NCBI GenBank assembly: GCA_018648265.1 | Contig: JABGRN010000003.1 | Span: 1-64,000, forward strand | DNA length: 64,000 nt | Source of the DNA: Prolixibacteraceae bacterium | Lineage (GTDB): Bacteria > Bacteroidota > Bacteroidia > Bacteroidales > Prolixibacteraceae | Direction: 5' to 3' | Shown: positions 51,806-59,358 of the stretch, piece by piece | Position numbering within the stretch: the stretch's first letter is position 1 | Layout of the letters: the number at the start of each line of letters is the position of its first letter | The notes under the pieces: generated by a model | What the model was told of the DNA's origin: nothing | What the model saw: only the letters and a program-made list of their open reading frames with translations | The model's database searches: none | Program-made: the position numbers and the translations under genes

Positions 51806-52336
51806 GGACAGTCACAGTCGCAGTCGCAGTCGCAGTGTGCAGTTGTAGGAAACAGGTTGAATGGAAGAATTAAACATTAAAATTAGGTTATGGATTTTAA
51901 AGAATTAATTGCATATAAAAAAGCGTTTAAACTGGCAATGGATATTTTTATTATCTCAAAACAATTCCCCAAAGAAGAAAAATATTCATTAACAGATCAG
52001 ATTCGAAGATCTTCCCGTTCAACTTGTGCAAATATTGCTGAATCATACCGAAAACGAAAATACCCAAAACACTTTGTCAGTAAACTTACTGATTCTGATG
52101 GAGAAAATAGTGAAACAATAGTTTGGCTGGAATTCTCATTAGCTTGTGAATATATTAATTTAGAAACCTTTAATAAGCTAATTTCTGAAAGCGAGGAGAT
52201 TGGTAAACTACTAAATTTTATGATTAATAATCCAGACAAATTTGGCTGTAGTACATCCAACTGAAAACTGAGAACTCTGACTGTGACTGTGATTGTGACT
52301 GAGACTGAGACTGAGACTGAGACTGAAAACTGAGAC
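51806..52336 (+). mobile_element. Intercistronic inverted-array module with S23-type cargo (module 1)
   Basis: Left array (51806-51850): CAGTCGCAG words ending in CAGTGTGCAGTTGTAG, very like the end of the preceding module's left array. Right array (52265-52336): GACTGTGACTG and GACTGAGACTG words. ACAGTCACAGTC (51808-51819) has an exact inverse, GACTGTGACTGT, at 52279-52290. The left array starts 7 nt after the ATPase 1 stop, and the right one ends 8 nt before the ATPase 2 ATG. Between them is one four-helix-bundle ORF. Confidence 0.75.
51890..52264 (+). CDS. S23/IVP-type four-helix-bundle protein (divergent subfamily)
   Basis: 124 aa, MDFKELIAYKKAFKLAMDIF, with KQFPKEEKYSLTDQIRRSSRS then TCANIAESYRKR. 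This is the S23/IVP (TIGR02436) pattern FPKEE..L..QIRRS..S...NIAEG with Gly replaced by Ser and a longer second half (WLEFSLACEYINLETFNKLISESEEIGKLL). Relatives are encoded inside 23S rRNA intervening sequences, and Avd of diversity-generating retroelements has the same fold; they bind nucleic acid through a basic face. The TGA stop coincides with the start of the right array. Confidence 0.85.
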   Translation: MDFKELIAYKKAFKLAMDIFIISKQFPKEEKYSLTDQIRRSSRSTCANIAESYRKRKYPKHFVSKLTDSDGENSETIVWLEFSLACEYINLETFNKLISESEEIGKLLNFMINNPDKFGCSTSN

Positions 52337-52344
52337 TAATTAAT

Positions 52345-53064
52345 ATGGAGAAAATAATAACAGTAAAAAATCTCGTAAAAAAATTCGGAAGTTTCACTGC
52401 AAACGACAATCTAACATTCGATGTTTTCAAAGGCGAAATATTTGGATTTCTGGGAGCAAATGGTGCTGGAAAAACCACAACTATTAGAATTTTGTGCGGA
52501 CTTTCCTCTCCTACTTCGGGCGAACTTAAAGTAGCAGGTTTTGATATTTATAAAGAAACCGAAAAAATTAAACAAAACATTGGTTACATGAGCCAGAAAT
52601 TTTCTTTATACGAAGATTTGACCGTTTCAGAAAACATACAATTGTATGCCGGAATTTACGGCATTTCAGTTAAAAAGAGAAAAGAAAAAGAAGCTGAGCT
52701 ATTAAAAAAACTGGATCTGGAAAATGCAAAAAATAAATTAATAGGGGGATTGCCACTTGGTTGGAAACAAAAATTAGCTTTTTCAATCGCCATTTTTCAC
52801 GAACCAAAAATTGTATTTCTGGATGAACCGACTGGTGGGGTTGATCCGGTTACCCGCAGAAAATTTTGGGATTTAATTTACGAAGCTGCAAACAACGGAA
52901 TTACTGTTTTTGTAACCACGCATTATATGGACGAAGCCGAATATTGTGATCGCGTTTCGATAATGGATGCCGGGAAAATTGAAGCACTCGACACTCCTGC
53001 AAAACTAAAAGAGATTTATAATGCAAAAAATATAGACGAAGTATTTTTGAAGATAGCGAGGTAG
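52345..53064 (+). CDS. ABC transporter ATPase, corresponding to the second half of YbhF
   Basis: 239 aa. Walker A GANGAGKTTT (about 39-48), Q-loop YMSQKFSLYEDLTV, Walker B KIVFLDEPTGGVD, H-loop VFVTTHYMDEAEYCD. The signature is the degenerate GGLPLGWKQKLAFS in place of LSGGQ, as in the second half of YbhF. The two ATPases probably form a heterodimer with one strong and one weak site. It starts 8 nt after the right array of the S23 module. Confidence 0.93.
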   Translation: MEKIITVKNLVKKFGSFTANDNLTFDVFKGEIFGFLGANGAGKTTTIRILCGLSSPTSGELKVAGFDIYKETEKIKQNIGYMSQKFSLYEDLTVSENIQLYAGIYGISVKKRKEKEAELLKKLDLENAKNKLIGGLPLGWKQKLAFSIAIFHEPKIVFLDEPTGGVDPVTRRKFWDLIYEAANNGITVFVTTHYMDEAEYCDRVSIMDAGKIEALDTPAKLKEIYNAKNIDEVFLKIAR

Positions 53065-53067
53065 GAA

Positions 53068-53543
53068 ATTGCTGTGGGCTTGGAGCTTTGAGAATAGAAT
53101 CTATTTATCGTTAATAATTAAATAAATAATTATGAAAAAGTTTAAAAACTTAAAAATATGGCAAGAAGGAATAAAAATCGTTTTTATTGTTTACAAAATT
53201 ACTTCTCAATTTCCCAAAGAAGAAAAATATGGTTTAATTTCTCAGATAAGAAGATGCTCAATATCTATTCCTTCCAACATTGCAGAAGGTTACGGTAGAA
53301 ATTCAGATGCAGAAATGAACCGTTTTTTAAACATTGCACGAGGTTCATCTTATGAATTGGAAACCCAGCTAATTATTTCAACCGAACTGGGATTTATGGA
53401 CACAAAACAATTAAATAATCTTACAGAACAGTTAGAGAATATTCAAAGGGGAATCACAAATTTTCAAAAGAAACTTAAAAAGTAACAAATTTCACATTAC
53501 GCAAAGCTCTGGGCTCAAAGCTCACAGCACATTGCCCAAAGCC
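53068..53543 (+). mobile_element. Intercistronic inverted-array module with S23-type cargo (module 2)
   Basis: The arms are of a second word family, AGCTTTGAG. GAGCTTTGAG (53083-53092) has an exact inverse CTCAAAGCTC at 53514-53523, and TGCTGTG (53070-53076) pairs with CACAGCA (53523-53529). The left arm starts 5 nt after the ATPase 2 stop, and the right one ends 6 nt before the permease ATG at 53550. It encloses one S23-type ORF. Confidence 0.75.
53132..53485 (+). CDS. S23/IVP-type four-helix-bundle protein
   Basis: 117 aa, MKKFKNLKIWQEGIKIVFIV, with TSQFPKEEKYGLISQIRRCSIS, IPSNIAEGYGRNSDAE and ARGSSYELETQL. This is a textbook S23/IVP (TIGR02436, PF05635) protein: four helices, basic first half, and the IPSNIAEG turn. 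It is clearly a sister of the protein at 54737, and more distant from the one at 51890. The family forms pentamers and binds RNA or protein partners in other systems; its role here is unknown. Confidence 0.92.
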   Translation: MKKFKNLKIWQEGIKIVFIVYKITSQFPKEEKYGLISQIRRCSISIPSNIAEGYGRNSDAEMNRFLNIARGSSYELETQLIISTELGFMDTKQLNNLTEQLENIQRGITNFQKKLKK

Positions 53544-53549
53544 AATAAA

Positions 53550-54656
53550 ATGACTCAATTACTTTCCTTCATAAAAAAAGAATTCTACCATATTTCTCGC
53601 GACCCGCGAACAATGCTGATTTTGTTTGGAATTCCAATCGCTCAACTGTTGATTTTCGGAACCGTTATAAAAAGCGAAATCAACGATATTCATATTGCAA
53701 TTTACGACCAATCGAAAGATGAAACTACTCAACAAATTACCAATAAATTACTTTCATCGGGGTATTTTATTTTAGATGAAAACCTGAAAAGTTTGGATGA
53801 AATTGACGCCATTTTTAAAAGAGGGAAAGTACGCGAAGTTATTGTTTTCGAAAACGACTTTGGCAAAAAACTAATAATAGAAGGAACAGCAGAAATGCAA
53901 CTAATTGTAGATGCTTCAGATCCAAATACAGCTCGTTTAGCAACTTCATACACAAAGGGAATTGTGAATGATTACATCCAAAAATTGTATCCAAACGTAA
54001 AAATGCCAATGCAAATTAAACCCGAAGTTCGAATGTATTACAACGAAGAAATGAAAAGCGCTTACATGTTTGTGCCCGGAACAATGGCACTTATTTTAAT
54101 GCTAATTTCTACAATGATGACCTCAATCGCTATCACGCGTGAGAAAGAATTGGGAACAATGGAAATTCTATTGGTTTCGCCACTTAAACCTGTGCATATA
54201 ATTGTTGGGAAAGTGATCCCATATTTTCTGCTTTCTATTGTAAATGCCTTTGTAATAATAATTATTGGAAAGGTTGTTTTTGGCGTACCCATAACCGGAA
54301 GTTTTATTTTATTGATGTTAGAAACAATCCTTTTTATTTTAATGGCGCTATGTTTGGGAATACTCATTTCTACCGCTGCCAAAAACCAAATGGTGGCCAT
54401 GTTTATTTCAATGATAGGACTATTATTACCAACAATTATGATTTCCGGATTTATGTTTCCGATAGAAAATATGCCGGAAGTATTACAGTGGTTCAGTCAT
54501 ATTATGCCGGCAAGGTGGTATATTACAATCATCCGTGGAATTATGCTGAAAGGAATTGGCATAACATTTATTTGGAAAGAGACCTTGATTTTACTTGGAA
54601 TGACTCTGTTTTTTATTGCTTTGAGTGTGAAGAAGTTTAAAATTAGGTTGGAATAG
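53550..54656 (+). CDS. ABC-2 type permease, YbhS-like
   Basis: About 368 aa from ATG 53550; the frame runs back to a TTG at 53532, which lies inside the repeat arm. It has one N-terminal TM (MLILFGIPIAQLLIFGTVI), a large periplasmic domain (about 40-170), then five TM segments (YMFVPGTMALILMLISTMMTSIAITREKELGTMEILL; HIIVGKVIPYFLLSIVNAFVIIIIGKVVFG; ILMALCLGILISTAAKNQMVAMF; LLPTIMISGFMFPIENMP). This is the ABC2_membrane_3 layout of YbhS/YbhR. It pairs with the second permease. Confidence 0.92.
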   Translation: MTQLLSFIKKEFYHISRDPRTMLILFGIPIAQLLIFGTVIKSEINDIHIAIYDQSKDETTQQITNKLLSSGYFILDENLKSLDEIDAIFKRGKVREVIVFENDFGKKLIIEGTAEMQLIVDASDPNTARLATSYTKGIVNDYIQKLYPNVKMPMQIKPEVRMYYNEEMKSAYMFVPGTMALILMLISTMMTSIAITREKELGTMEILLVSPLKPVHIIVGKVIPYFLLSIVNAFVIIIIGKVVFGVPITGSFILLMLETILFILMALCLGILISTAAKNQMVAMFISMIGLLLPTIMISGFMFPIENMPEVLQWFSHIMPARWYITIIRGIMLKGIGITFIWKETLILLGMTLFFIALSVKKFKIRLE

Positions 54657-54659
54657 AAT

Positions 54660-55127
54660 AGCTTTGAGCCCCGAGCTTTTAGCTATTAGCTTCTCAAAAA
54701 AAATGAAACTAAATATTAACCTAAAAACTGTGAACCATGAAAAAATTTAAGAATTTAAAAGTTTGGCAAAAAGGAATGGATTTAGTAAAAAATGTTTATA
54801 AATCGTCAAAGAATTTCCCAAAAGAAGAATTGTTTGGACTTACCAGTCAAATAAGACGTTCTGCTATTTCTATTCCTTCAAATGTTGCTGAAGGCTCAGG
54901 CAGAGGAACAGACAAAGACTTCAAGAGATTTCTGGATATTGCTGTTGGTTCCTCATATGAATTAGAAACTCAAATAATAATTGCAAATGAACTGAAATTT
55001 TTGTCAGAAAACGATTTTAACGATTTGAGTTTGAAAGTAAATGAAATTCAAAAAATGATTGCAGGACTTCATAAAAGTTTAAAATAAAAACTAAAAACTA
55101 AAAGCTATAAGCTCGCAGCTAAAAGCT
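54660..55127 (+). mobile_element. Intercistronic inverted-array module with S23-type cargo (module 3)
   Basis: Left arm 54660-54695 (AGCTTTGAG, AGCTTTTAGCT, ATTAGCTTCTC); right arm 55098-55127 (AAAGCTATAAGCT, AGCTAAAAGCT). AGCTTTTAGCT (54674-54684) has an exact inverse, AGCTAAAAGCT, at 55117-55127. The left arm starts 3 nt after the permease 1 stop, and the right arm ends 5 nt before the permease 2 ATG. One S23-type ORF lies inside. It uses the same word family as module 2. Confidence 0.75.
54737..55087 (+). CDS. S23/IVP-type four-helix-bundle protein
   Basis: 116 aa, MKKFKNLKVWQKGMDLVKNV, with KNFPKEELFGLTSQIRRSAIS, IPSNVAEGSGRGTDKD and AVGSSYELETQI. Full-length S23/IVP protein and the closest relative of the protein at 53132 (same first seven residues and shared turn). 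It lies between the two permease genes, enclosed by AGCTT-type inverted arms. Confidence 0.93.
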   Translation: MKKFKNLKVWQKGMDLVKNVYKSSKNFPKEELFGLTSQIRRSAISIPSNVAEGSGRGTDKDFKRFLDIAVGSSYELETQIIIANELKFLSENDFNDLSLKVNEIQKMIAGLHKSLK

Positions 55128-55132
55128 AAATT

Positions 55133-56251
55133 ATGCGAACAATACGATACATAATACAAAAAGAATTTCGACAGATTCGAAGGAATAAAACCATACTTCC
55201 GATGATTTTTGGTGTTCCACTGATTCAAATGCTTATTCTGGTTTACGCAGCAACTTTCGATATGCAGAAAATTGATATGGTTGTGGTTGACAAAGACCTT
55301 TCATCAACATCAAGACAATTGGTTGCGAAGTTTGATGCGATTCCATTCTACAATGTAAAAAATGCTGTTTTCGATGAGAAATTTGCGGAAGAAATGCTTT
55401 TAAAAGACGAGGCAGACATAGCATTGATTATTCCTGTTAATATGGAAAGAAACCTGATACGAGACAATGAAGCTCAACTTCAGCTTCTTGTAAATGCTAT
55501 TGATGGAAATTCGGCGCAACTTGCGTTTTCTTATACTGCAAATATAATTGCCGGGTTCAACAAAAATCTAATTGCTGAATGGAAAGGAACACCGGAATTC
55601 GCACCGCCAGCGAAAGTAAATATTTCTGAAAGTTATTGGTACAATTCCGAACTCGATTACAAATGGTACATGGCACCCGGAATATTAGCAATTTTGGTAA
55701 CATTAGTTGGAATGTTTTTGGCTGGAATGAATCTCGTGCGTGAAAAAGAGATAGGAACGATTGAACAACTTAACGTTACCCCTATAAAAAAGTACCAATT
55801 TATTATAGGTAAACTCGTTCCGTTTTGGTTAATCGGATTATTCGATCTGGCATTTGGACTTGTTATTGCAAAGTTATTTTTCAATCTGCCAATGGTTGGA
55901 AGCTTATTTCTACTTTTTGGTTTTGCAAGTGTCTATCTAATTGGTGTTTTGGGACTTGGCTTGTTTATTTCAACAGTAAGCGATACACAACAGCAGGTTA
56001 TGTTCGTTAGTTACTTTTTTTTAATAATTTTTATTCTGATGGGCGGAATTTTTACTCCCGTTGAAAGTATGCCAAACTGGGCACAAGAAGTCAATCGCAT
56101 TAACCCCATATTTTATTTTATGCGAATAATGCGCATGGTAGTATTAAAAGGTTCTGACTTTTTCGACTTAATTAAAGAATTTATTTCATTGGTGGTTTTG
56201 GGAATCACTTTTTTGAGTTTGGCAATTTGGAGATACCGGAAAACTGCGTAA
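55133..56251 (+). CDS. ABC-2 type permease, YbhR-like
   Basis: 372 aa. MRTIRYIIQKEFRQIRRNKTI, one N-terminal TM (MIFGVPLIQMLILVYAATF), a periplasmic domain (about 40-175), then five TMs (YMAPGILAILVTLVGMFLAGMNLVREKEIGTIEQLNVTP; LVPFWLIGLFDLAFGLVIAKLFF; LIGVLGLGLFISTVSDTQQQVMFVSYFF; FIFMGGIFTPVESMP region). It is the ABC2_membrane_3 partner of the permease at 53550. It ends the efflux operon. Confidence 0.92.
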   Translation: MRTIRYIIQKEFRQIRRNKTILPMIFGVPLIQMLILVYAATFDMQKIDMVVVDKDLSSTSRQLVAKFDAIPFYNVKNAVFDEKFAEEMLLKDEADIALIIPVNMERNLIRDNEAQLQLLVNAIDGNSAQLAFSYTANIIAGFNKNLIAEWKGTPEFAPPAKVNISESYWYNSELDYKWYMAPGILAILVTLVGMFLAGMNLVREKEIGTIEQLNVTPIKKYQFIIGKLVPFWLIGLFDLAFGLVIAKLFFNLPMVGSLFLLFGFASVYLIGVLGLGLFISTVSDTQQQVMFVSYFFLIIFILMGGIFTPVESMPNWAQEVNRINPIFYFMRIMRMVVLKGSDFFDLIKEFISLVVLGITFLSLAIWRYRKTA

Positions 56252-56596
56252 GATTTGTTTCTATTACAAAGTTTTATGTTACTATGGCATTAATTATTTT
56301 CTCTTGGATTTATGGTGTATGAAAGTGAAGTTGTTTTTGCCGGTTGGATTTAAAAACAGGATAAAGATAATTTGCAAACGTTGGGTCTAAATCCTGTAAT
56401 TGAACTTTAGCAAGAAGCAATTAATTTTGAGTTCAGTCCAATAAATAGGAAGCCACAAGATAATGTAGTAATTTCAAGCAGTCTGTTTGTTACGAGGATA
56501 GAAAATATTACAGATAATTGGGCGAAGCGGTATAGATGTTTAGGGAGAAAGTTTCAACTACGAAAAATGGGCTAATCAATATTTAAATAATACAAA
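56252..56596. other. Gene-free region with a decayed frame
   Basis: In the frame 56312-56575 (MVYESEVVFAGWI, TAA at 56351, KQDKDNLQTLGLNPVIEL, TAG at 56408, then about 54 codons to a TAA at 56573-56575) only two stops occur in 88 codons of AT-rich DNA, suggesting a degenerated small gene. I recognise no family. The rest has no features. Confidence 0.35.
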
Positions 56597-57310
56597 ATGA
56601 ATAAAACAAAGGTACTGGCAAAAATGATCGACCACTCCATCCTTCATCCAACAATGACAGATGAAGATTTAAAACGTGAGTGTGAAGTTGCGAAAAAATA
56701 TGATGTAGCATCAGTTTGTGTAAAACCCTATGCGGTTAAGCAAGCGGTTGAAATATTAAAAGGGACTGATGTTTTGGTGGGTTGCGTCATCGGTTTCCCT
56801 TCCGGAAACTCAGCTATCGAAGTCAAGGTTTTTGAAACAGAAAATGCTTGTAAAAATGGGGCGGTTGAGATTGATATGGTAATTAATATTGGAAAAACAT
56901 TACAAGGCGATTGGGATTATATTGAAAAAGAAATTGGTGGGGTAACTAATGCCAGTCATAAGAATGGTGCAATTGTTAAAGTAATTTTTGAAACTGATTA
57001 TGTTAGTAACAAGGAAGATATTATTAAATTGTGCGGGATTTGTACAAAAGTAGGAGCTAACTATGTAAAAACATCATCAGGTTTTGGATTTGTAAAAGGT
57101 GAGGATGGAAAATATTCATACACAGGAGCCACAATTTCAAACCTTGAATTAATGAAAAAAAGCGTCGGCCCAGATGTGAAAGTAAAAGCAGCTGGAGGCG
57201 TTCGTTCTTTAGATGGATTAATAGCAGTTCAGGAAGCCGGATGTACACGTTGTGGAGCAACTGCAACTATTTCAATGATGGAAGACGCAATTAAACGATT
57301 TGGAAAATAA
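56597..57310 (+). CDS. deoC: Deoxyribose-phosphate aldolase
   Basis: 237 aa, full length. The start MNKTKVLAKMIDHSILHPTM and the motifs VCVKPYAVKQAV, VGCVIGFPSGN, VKVIFETDY and the Schiff-base Lys in ANYVKTSSGFG, with VKAAGGVRSLDG, are all as in DeoC. It cleaves 2-deoxyribose-5-phosphate to acetaldehyde and glyceraldehyde-3-phosphate. It heads an operon with a sugar permease and a ribokinase, so deoxynucleosides or deoxyribose are used for growth. Confidence 0.95.
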   Translation: MNKTKVLAKMIDHSILHPTMTDEDLKRECEVAKKYDVASVCVKPYAVKQAVEILKGTDVLVGCVIGFPSGNSAIEVKVFETENACKNGAVEIDMVINIGKTLQGDWDYIEKEIGGVTNASHKNGAIVKVIFETDYVSNKEDIIKLCGICTKVGANYVKTSSGFGFVKGEDGKYSYTGATISNLELMKKSVGPDVKVKAAGGVRSLDGLIAVQEAGCTRCGATATISMMEDAIKRFGK

Positions 57311-57394
57311 TATAACTTTGGTGAGATAAAGATTATTCATTTCATCATAAAAAATACAATAAACTTTGAATTTTAAACTTTAAACTTTCTTCTC

Positions 57395-58396
57395 ATGTAT
57401 ATTGTCGATTCTTATCCTTTTGCCGTATTACTTTGTATTGTAACAATGATGTGCTGGGGTTCCTGGGCAAATACTCAAAAGCTGGCATCAAAAGAATGGA
57501 ACTTCCCTTTGTTTTACTGGGACTATACACTTGGTGTAATAATTTTATCGCTGGTGTTTGGCCTAACTCTGGGAAGCAGCGGTGATGCCGGACAAGCATT
57601 TATTCCAAATTTGTTAAATGCCGCACCAAAAGCAATACTTTTTGCATTATTGGGAGGAGTAATTTTTAACATTGCAAATTTACTATTGGTAGCTGCCATT
57701 GAAATTGCAGGAATGGCAATTGCTTTTCCTATTGGAATTGGTCTGGCACTTGTACTGGGTGTGTTTAATAACTATTTACCAAACCCGGAAGCTTACAATA
57801 CTTTGTACCTGTTTTTAGGAGTTGGTTTAGTAACACTGGCAATTATTATTAATGCCATAGCTTATAAAGGGGTTTCGCAAGGAAGTAAATCAACAAAAGG
57901 AATTGTTTTATCGTTGGTGGCTGGTTTGTTAATGTCTTTTTTCTATCGCTTTGTAGCCGATTCAATGTCCACCGATTTGGTTAATATAACTGCCGGAACT
58001 TTCACTCCTTATGCTGCAGTATTTGTATTTTCCATCGGGATATTTATTTCAAATTTTGTGTTTAACTATTATTTTATGAAAAAACCGGTTTCAGGAGATC
58101 CTGTAACTTTTAGAATGTACTTTAAACAAGGAACGCCAAAACTTCATATTGTTGGAATACTTGGTGGAATTATCTGGAGTGTAGGAATGATGTTAAGTAT
58201 TATGGCTGGCGATATTGCCGGTTATGCGATTTCTTACGGACTTGGACAAGGAGCAACTTTAGTGGCTGCTATTTGGGGAGTGTTTGTTTGGAAGGAATTC
58301 AAAGATGCACCAAAAGGAACTTCGAAATTACTGGGTTTAATGTTTCTAAGTTTTATTGTTGGATTAGTATTAATTATTCTTGCTAACGGAGCTTAA
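57395..58396 (+). CDS. GRP-family sugar permease (DMT superfamily), likely ribose/deoxyribose importer
   Basis: 333 aa with about 10 hydrophobic segments. The start YPFAVLLCIVTMMCWGSWANTQKLASKEWNFPLFYWDYTLGVII and the segments VIFNIANLLLVAAIEIAGMAIAFPIGIGLALVLGV and GGIIWSVGMMLSIMAGDIAGYAISYGLGQGATLVAAIWGVFVWKEF match the glucose/ribose porter family. The context with deoC and rbsK points to ribose, deoxyribose or nucleoside import. The leader contains low-complexity AAACTTT words (57366-57390). Confidence 0.88.
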   Translation: MYIVDSYPFAVLLCIVTMMCWGSWANTQKLASKEWNFPLFYWDYTLGVIILSLVFGLTLGSSGDAGQAFIPNLLNAAPKAILFALLGGVIFNIANLLLVAAIEIAGMAIAFPIGIGLALVLGVFNNYLPNPEAYNTLYLFLGVGLVTLAIIINAIAYKGVSQGSKSTKGIVLSLVAGLLMSFFYRFVADSMSTDLVNITAGTFTPYAAVFVFSIGIFISNFVFNYYFMKKPVSGDPVTFRMYFKQGTPKLHIVGILGGIIWSVGMMLSIMAGDIAGYAISYGLGQGATLVAAIWGVFVWKEFKDAPKGTSKLLGLMFLSFIVGLVLIILANGA

Positions 58397-58408
58397 ACGG
58401 TAATCATT

Positions 58409-59335
58409 ATGGAAAATAAAATAGTAGTCATTGGCAGTTCGAATGTTGATTTAATAATGAAAATGGATCATCTTCCCGAAAAAGGTGAAACGGTTACTGA
58501 AGCTGAATTCTTACAGGTTTATGGAGGAAAAGGAGCAAATCAGGCGGTGGCAGCTGCACGTGCCGGCGGAAATGTTGCATTTGTAAATTGTGTTGGCGAA
58601 GACGCTTACACTCCACAAATGATTCAAAATTATAAAAACGATAGGATTGACACACGATTTGTATTTCAGGAAAAAGGTATTGCCAGTGGACATGCTTTGA
58701 TAATGATTGGTGGTGATGGTGATAACTCTATTTCTGTAGCACCCGGAGCAAATTACAGATTGACACCACAAAAAATTGATGAGGCGCAGCCAATTATTGA
58801 TGAAGCTGCAATGATAGTTATGCAATACGAAATTCCGGAGGAGACCGTCAAATATGTCATTGATTTGGCTAACAAAAAAAACATTCCGGTGCTTTGGAAT
58901 GTTGCACCTGCCCGGGCTTTCGATTTTTCTTATATCCCCAAAGTTAATATTTTGGTATTAAACGAACTGGAGGCCGGATTTTTGGCTGAAACACCTGTGG
59001 AAAATGAACAGGAAGCTGAAAAGGCCGCGGATATATTATTGGCGAAAGGCGTTGAGAAAGTAATAATTACACTGGGTGCTAAAGGGGCTTTTGTTGTCAC
59101 AAAAGATGAAAAGGTACGTGTACCTGCATTTAAAGTAAATGCCGTTGACACAACCGCTGCAGGGGATACTTTCTGTGGAAGTTTTGCTGTTGCCCTGGTT
59201 GAAGGAAAATCGTTAAAAGAATCTTTACAATTTGCAAGTGCTGCTTCGGCAATTTGTGTAACCAGAATGGGGGCACAACCATCGGCACCTGACAGAAAAG
59301 AAATTGAGGCCTTTTTGATTAATGAAGTAAAATAA
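58409..59335 (+). CDS. rbsK: Ribokinase (PfkB family)
   Basis: 308 aa. The PfkB signature is complete: VIGSSNVDLIMKMDHLPEKGET at the start, YGGKGANQAVAAARAGGNV (substrate loop), LVLNELEAGFL, ITLGAKGAFVV, and the second PfkB motif AVDTTAAGDTFCGSF with the catalytic Asp. It phosphorylates ribose or deoxyribose to the 5-phosphate used by DeoC. It lies 12 bp after the permease gene, so it is the third gene of the operon. Confidence 0.93.
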   Translation: MENKIVVIGSSNVDLIMKMDHLPEKGETVTEAEFLQVYGGKGANQAVAAARAGGNVAFVNCVGEDAYTPQMIQNYKNDRIDTRFVFQEKGIASGHALIMIGGDGDNSISVAPGANYRLTPQKIDEAQPIIDEAAMIVMQYEIPEETVKYVIDLANKKNIPVLWNVAPARAFDFSYIPKVNILVLNELEAGFLAETPVENEQEAEKAADILLAKGVEKVIITLGAKGAFVVTKDEKVRVPAFKVNAVDTTAAGDTFCGSFAVALVEGKSLKESLQFASAASAICVTRMGAQPSAPDRKEIEAFLINEVK

Positions 59336-59358
59336 TTTATCGAATAAGTTTGATTTTT

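Noticed and set aside
50124-52340. CRISPR array from the CAGTC/GACTG repeats
   Set aside because: The words are 5-7 bp, contiguous and degenerate, with no spacers of constant length and no cas genes.
49151-55132. Diversity-generating retroelement because of the Avd-like S23 proteins
   Set aside because: No reverse transcriptase, template repeat or variable repeat is present in the window.
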